In this document: positions 63,959 to 64,000 of the stretch, piece by piece
Position numbering within the stretch: the first letter of the stretch is position 1
Layout: each line of letters opens with the position of its first letter
NCBI GenBank assembly: GCA_963576725.1
Contig: OY755241.1
Location: 75,181,001-75,245,000 of the forward strand
Direction of reading: 5' to 3'
DNA: 64,000 bases
DNA from: Azorinus chamasolen
Taxonomy: Eukaryota; Mollusca; Bivalvia; Cardiida; Solecurtidae
Translations under genes and position numbers: made by a program
The notes under the pieces: generated by a model
What the model saw: only the letters and a program-made list of their open reading frames with translations
Told to the model about the DNA's origin: nothing
The model's database searches: none

Positions 63959-64000
63959 TTAACCATGTCCCTGTTTAATATTCATGTAAGAAAAAGTGGC
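63959..64000 (+). mobile_element. MITE left end at window edge
   Basis: TTTAACCATGTCCCTGTTTA-ATATTCATG, the same end that is tandemly repeated at 40095-40322. Confidence 0.6.

Overview
The window looks like nuclear DNA of an invertebrate animal, most likely a bivalve mollusc. It is AT-rich, has GT-AG introns of one to several kb, is crowded with short palindromic transposons, and carries dispersed repeats with 'GACGGACAGACAG' tails of a kind common in bivalve genomes. The species is not determinable from the window alone. There are no bacterial features, tRNA, rRNA or CRISPR array that I can see. One host gene fills the middle on the minus strand (about 56.3 kb down to 21.17 kb). It is a Polycomb-like protein, the orthologue of vertebrate PHF1/MTF2/PHF19 and fly Pcl. 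I could assemble it through 15 coding exons with consistent GT-AG junctions and phases: 3384 nt of CDS including the stop, 1127 residues. The order is a long basic disordered N-terminus, Tudor, PHD1, PHD2, extended-homology winged helix, low-complexity linker and C-terminal chromo-like domain. A non-coding first exon with an E2F-like and a YY1-like site lies near 56.2-56.3 kb. Its expected role is to bring PRC2 to CpG-rich chromatin and to read H3K36 methylation. Layout: 1-21 kb is intergenic and almost entirely repeats, including a 1.3-kb near-palindrome at 1.69-3.0 kb. 21.2-56.3 kb is the Polycomb-like gene, whose introns are packed with the same repeats. 56.7-60.1 kb is a decayed non-LTR retrotransposon on the plus strand, head-to-head with the gene. 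60.2-64 kb is more repeats. Repeat families used below. Piggybac-like, TTAA-flanked MITEs: A (ends CCCTTTCCCTCATATAAACG and CCCTTTCCCTGTTCTATG), B (CCCTTTACTCCAT at both ends), C (CCCATTCCCTCATAGGC and CCCATTCCCTCATATTGACG), H (CCCTTCGCTTGCTATTCGCG), I (CTCTTTGCATGCTA or ACATTCAGTCCTG). TA-flanked, pogo/Tigger-like MITEs: E (CAGTTGAACTTCGATAT), F (CAGTAAAACCTC), F2 (CAGTAGAACCTGTC). D has GAGCTC(C/A)AGATAAG ends and a long hairpin starting TTTCTCCACCAAACCCTA. hAT-like elements are G, G2, T and Z. J, K, L, S, U, V and W are dispersed or tandem non-palindromic repeats. Nearly all TTAA and TA families carry a central hairpin of about 65-95 bp whose tip is the same palindrome, GCTCCTATAGGAGC or a one- or two-base variant. 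The flanking arms look exchangeable between families. That shared tip, the hybrids that join at the hairpin, the nested insertions, and a tandem array of a MITE end beside the PHD1 splice acceptor are the most unusual things in the window. For MITEs, strand '+' means the first-named end is on the left.
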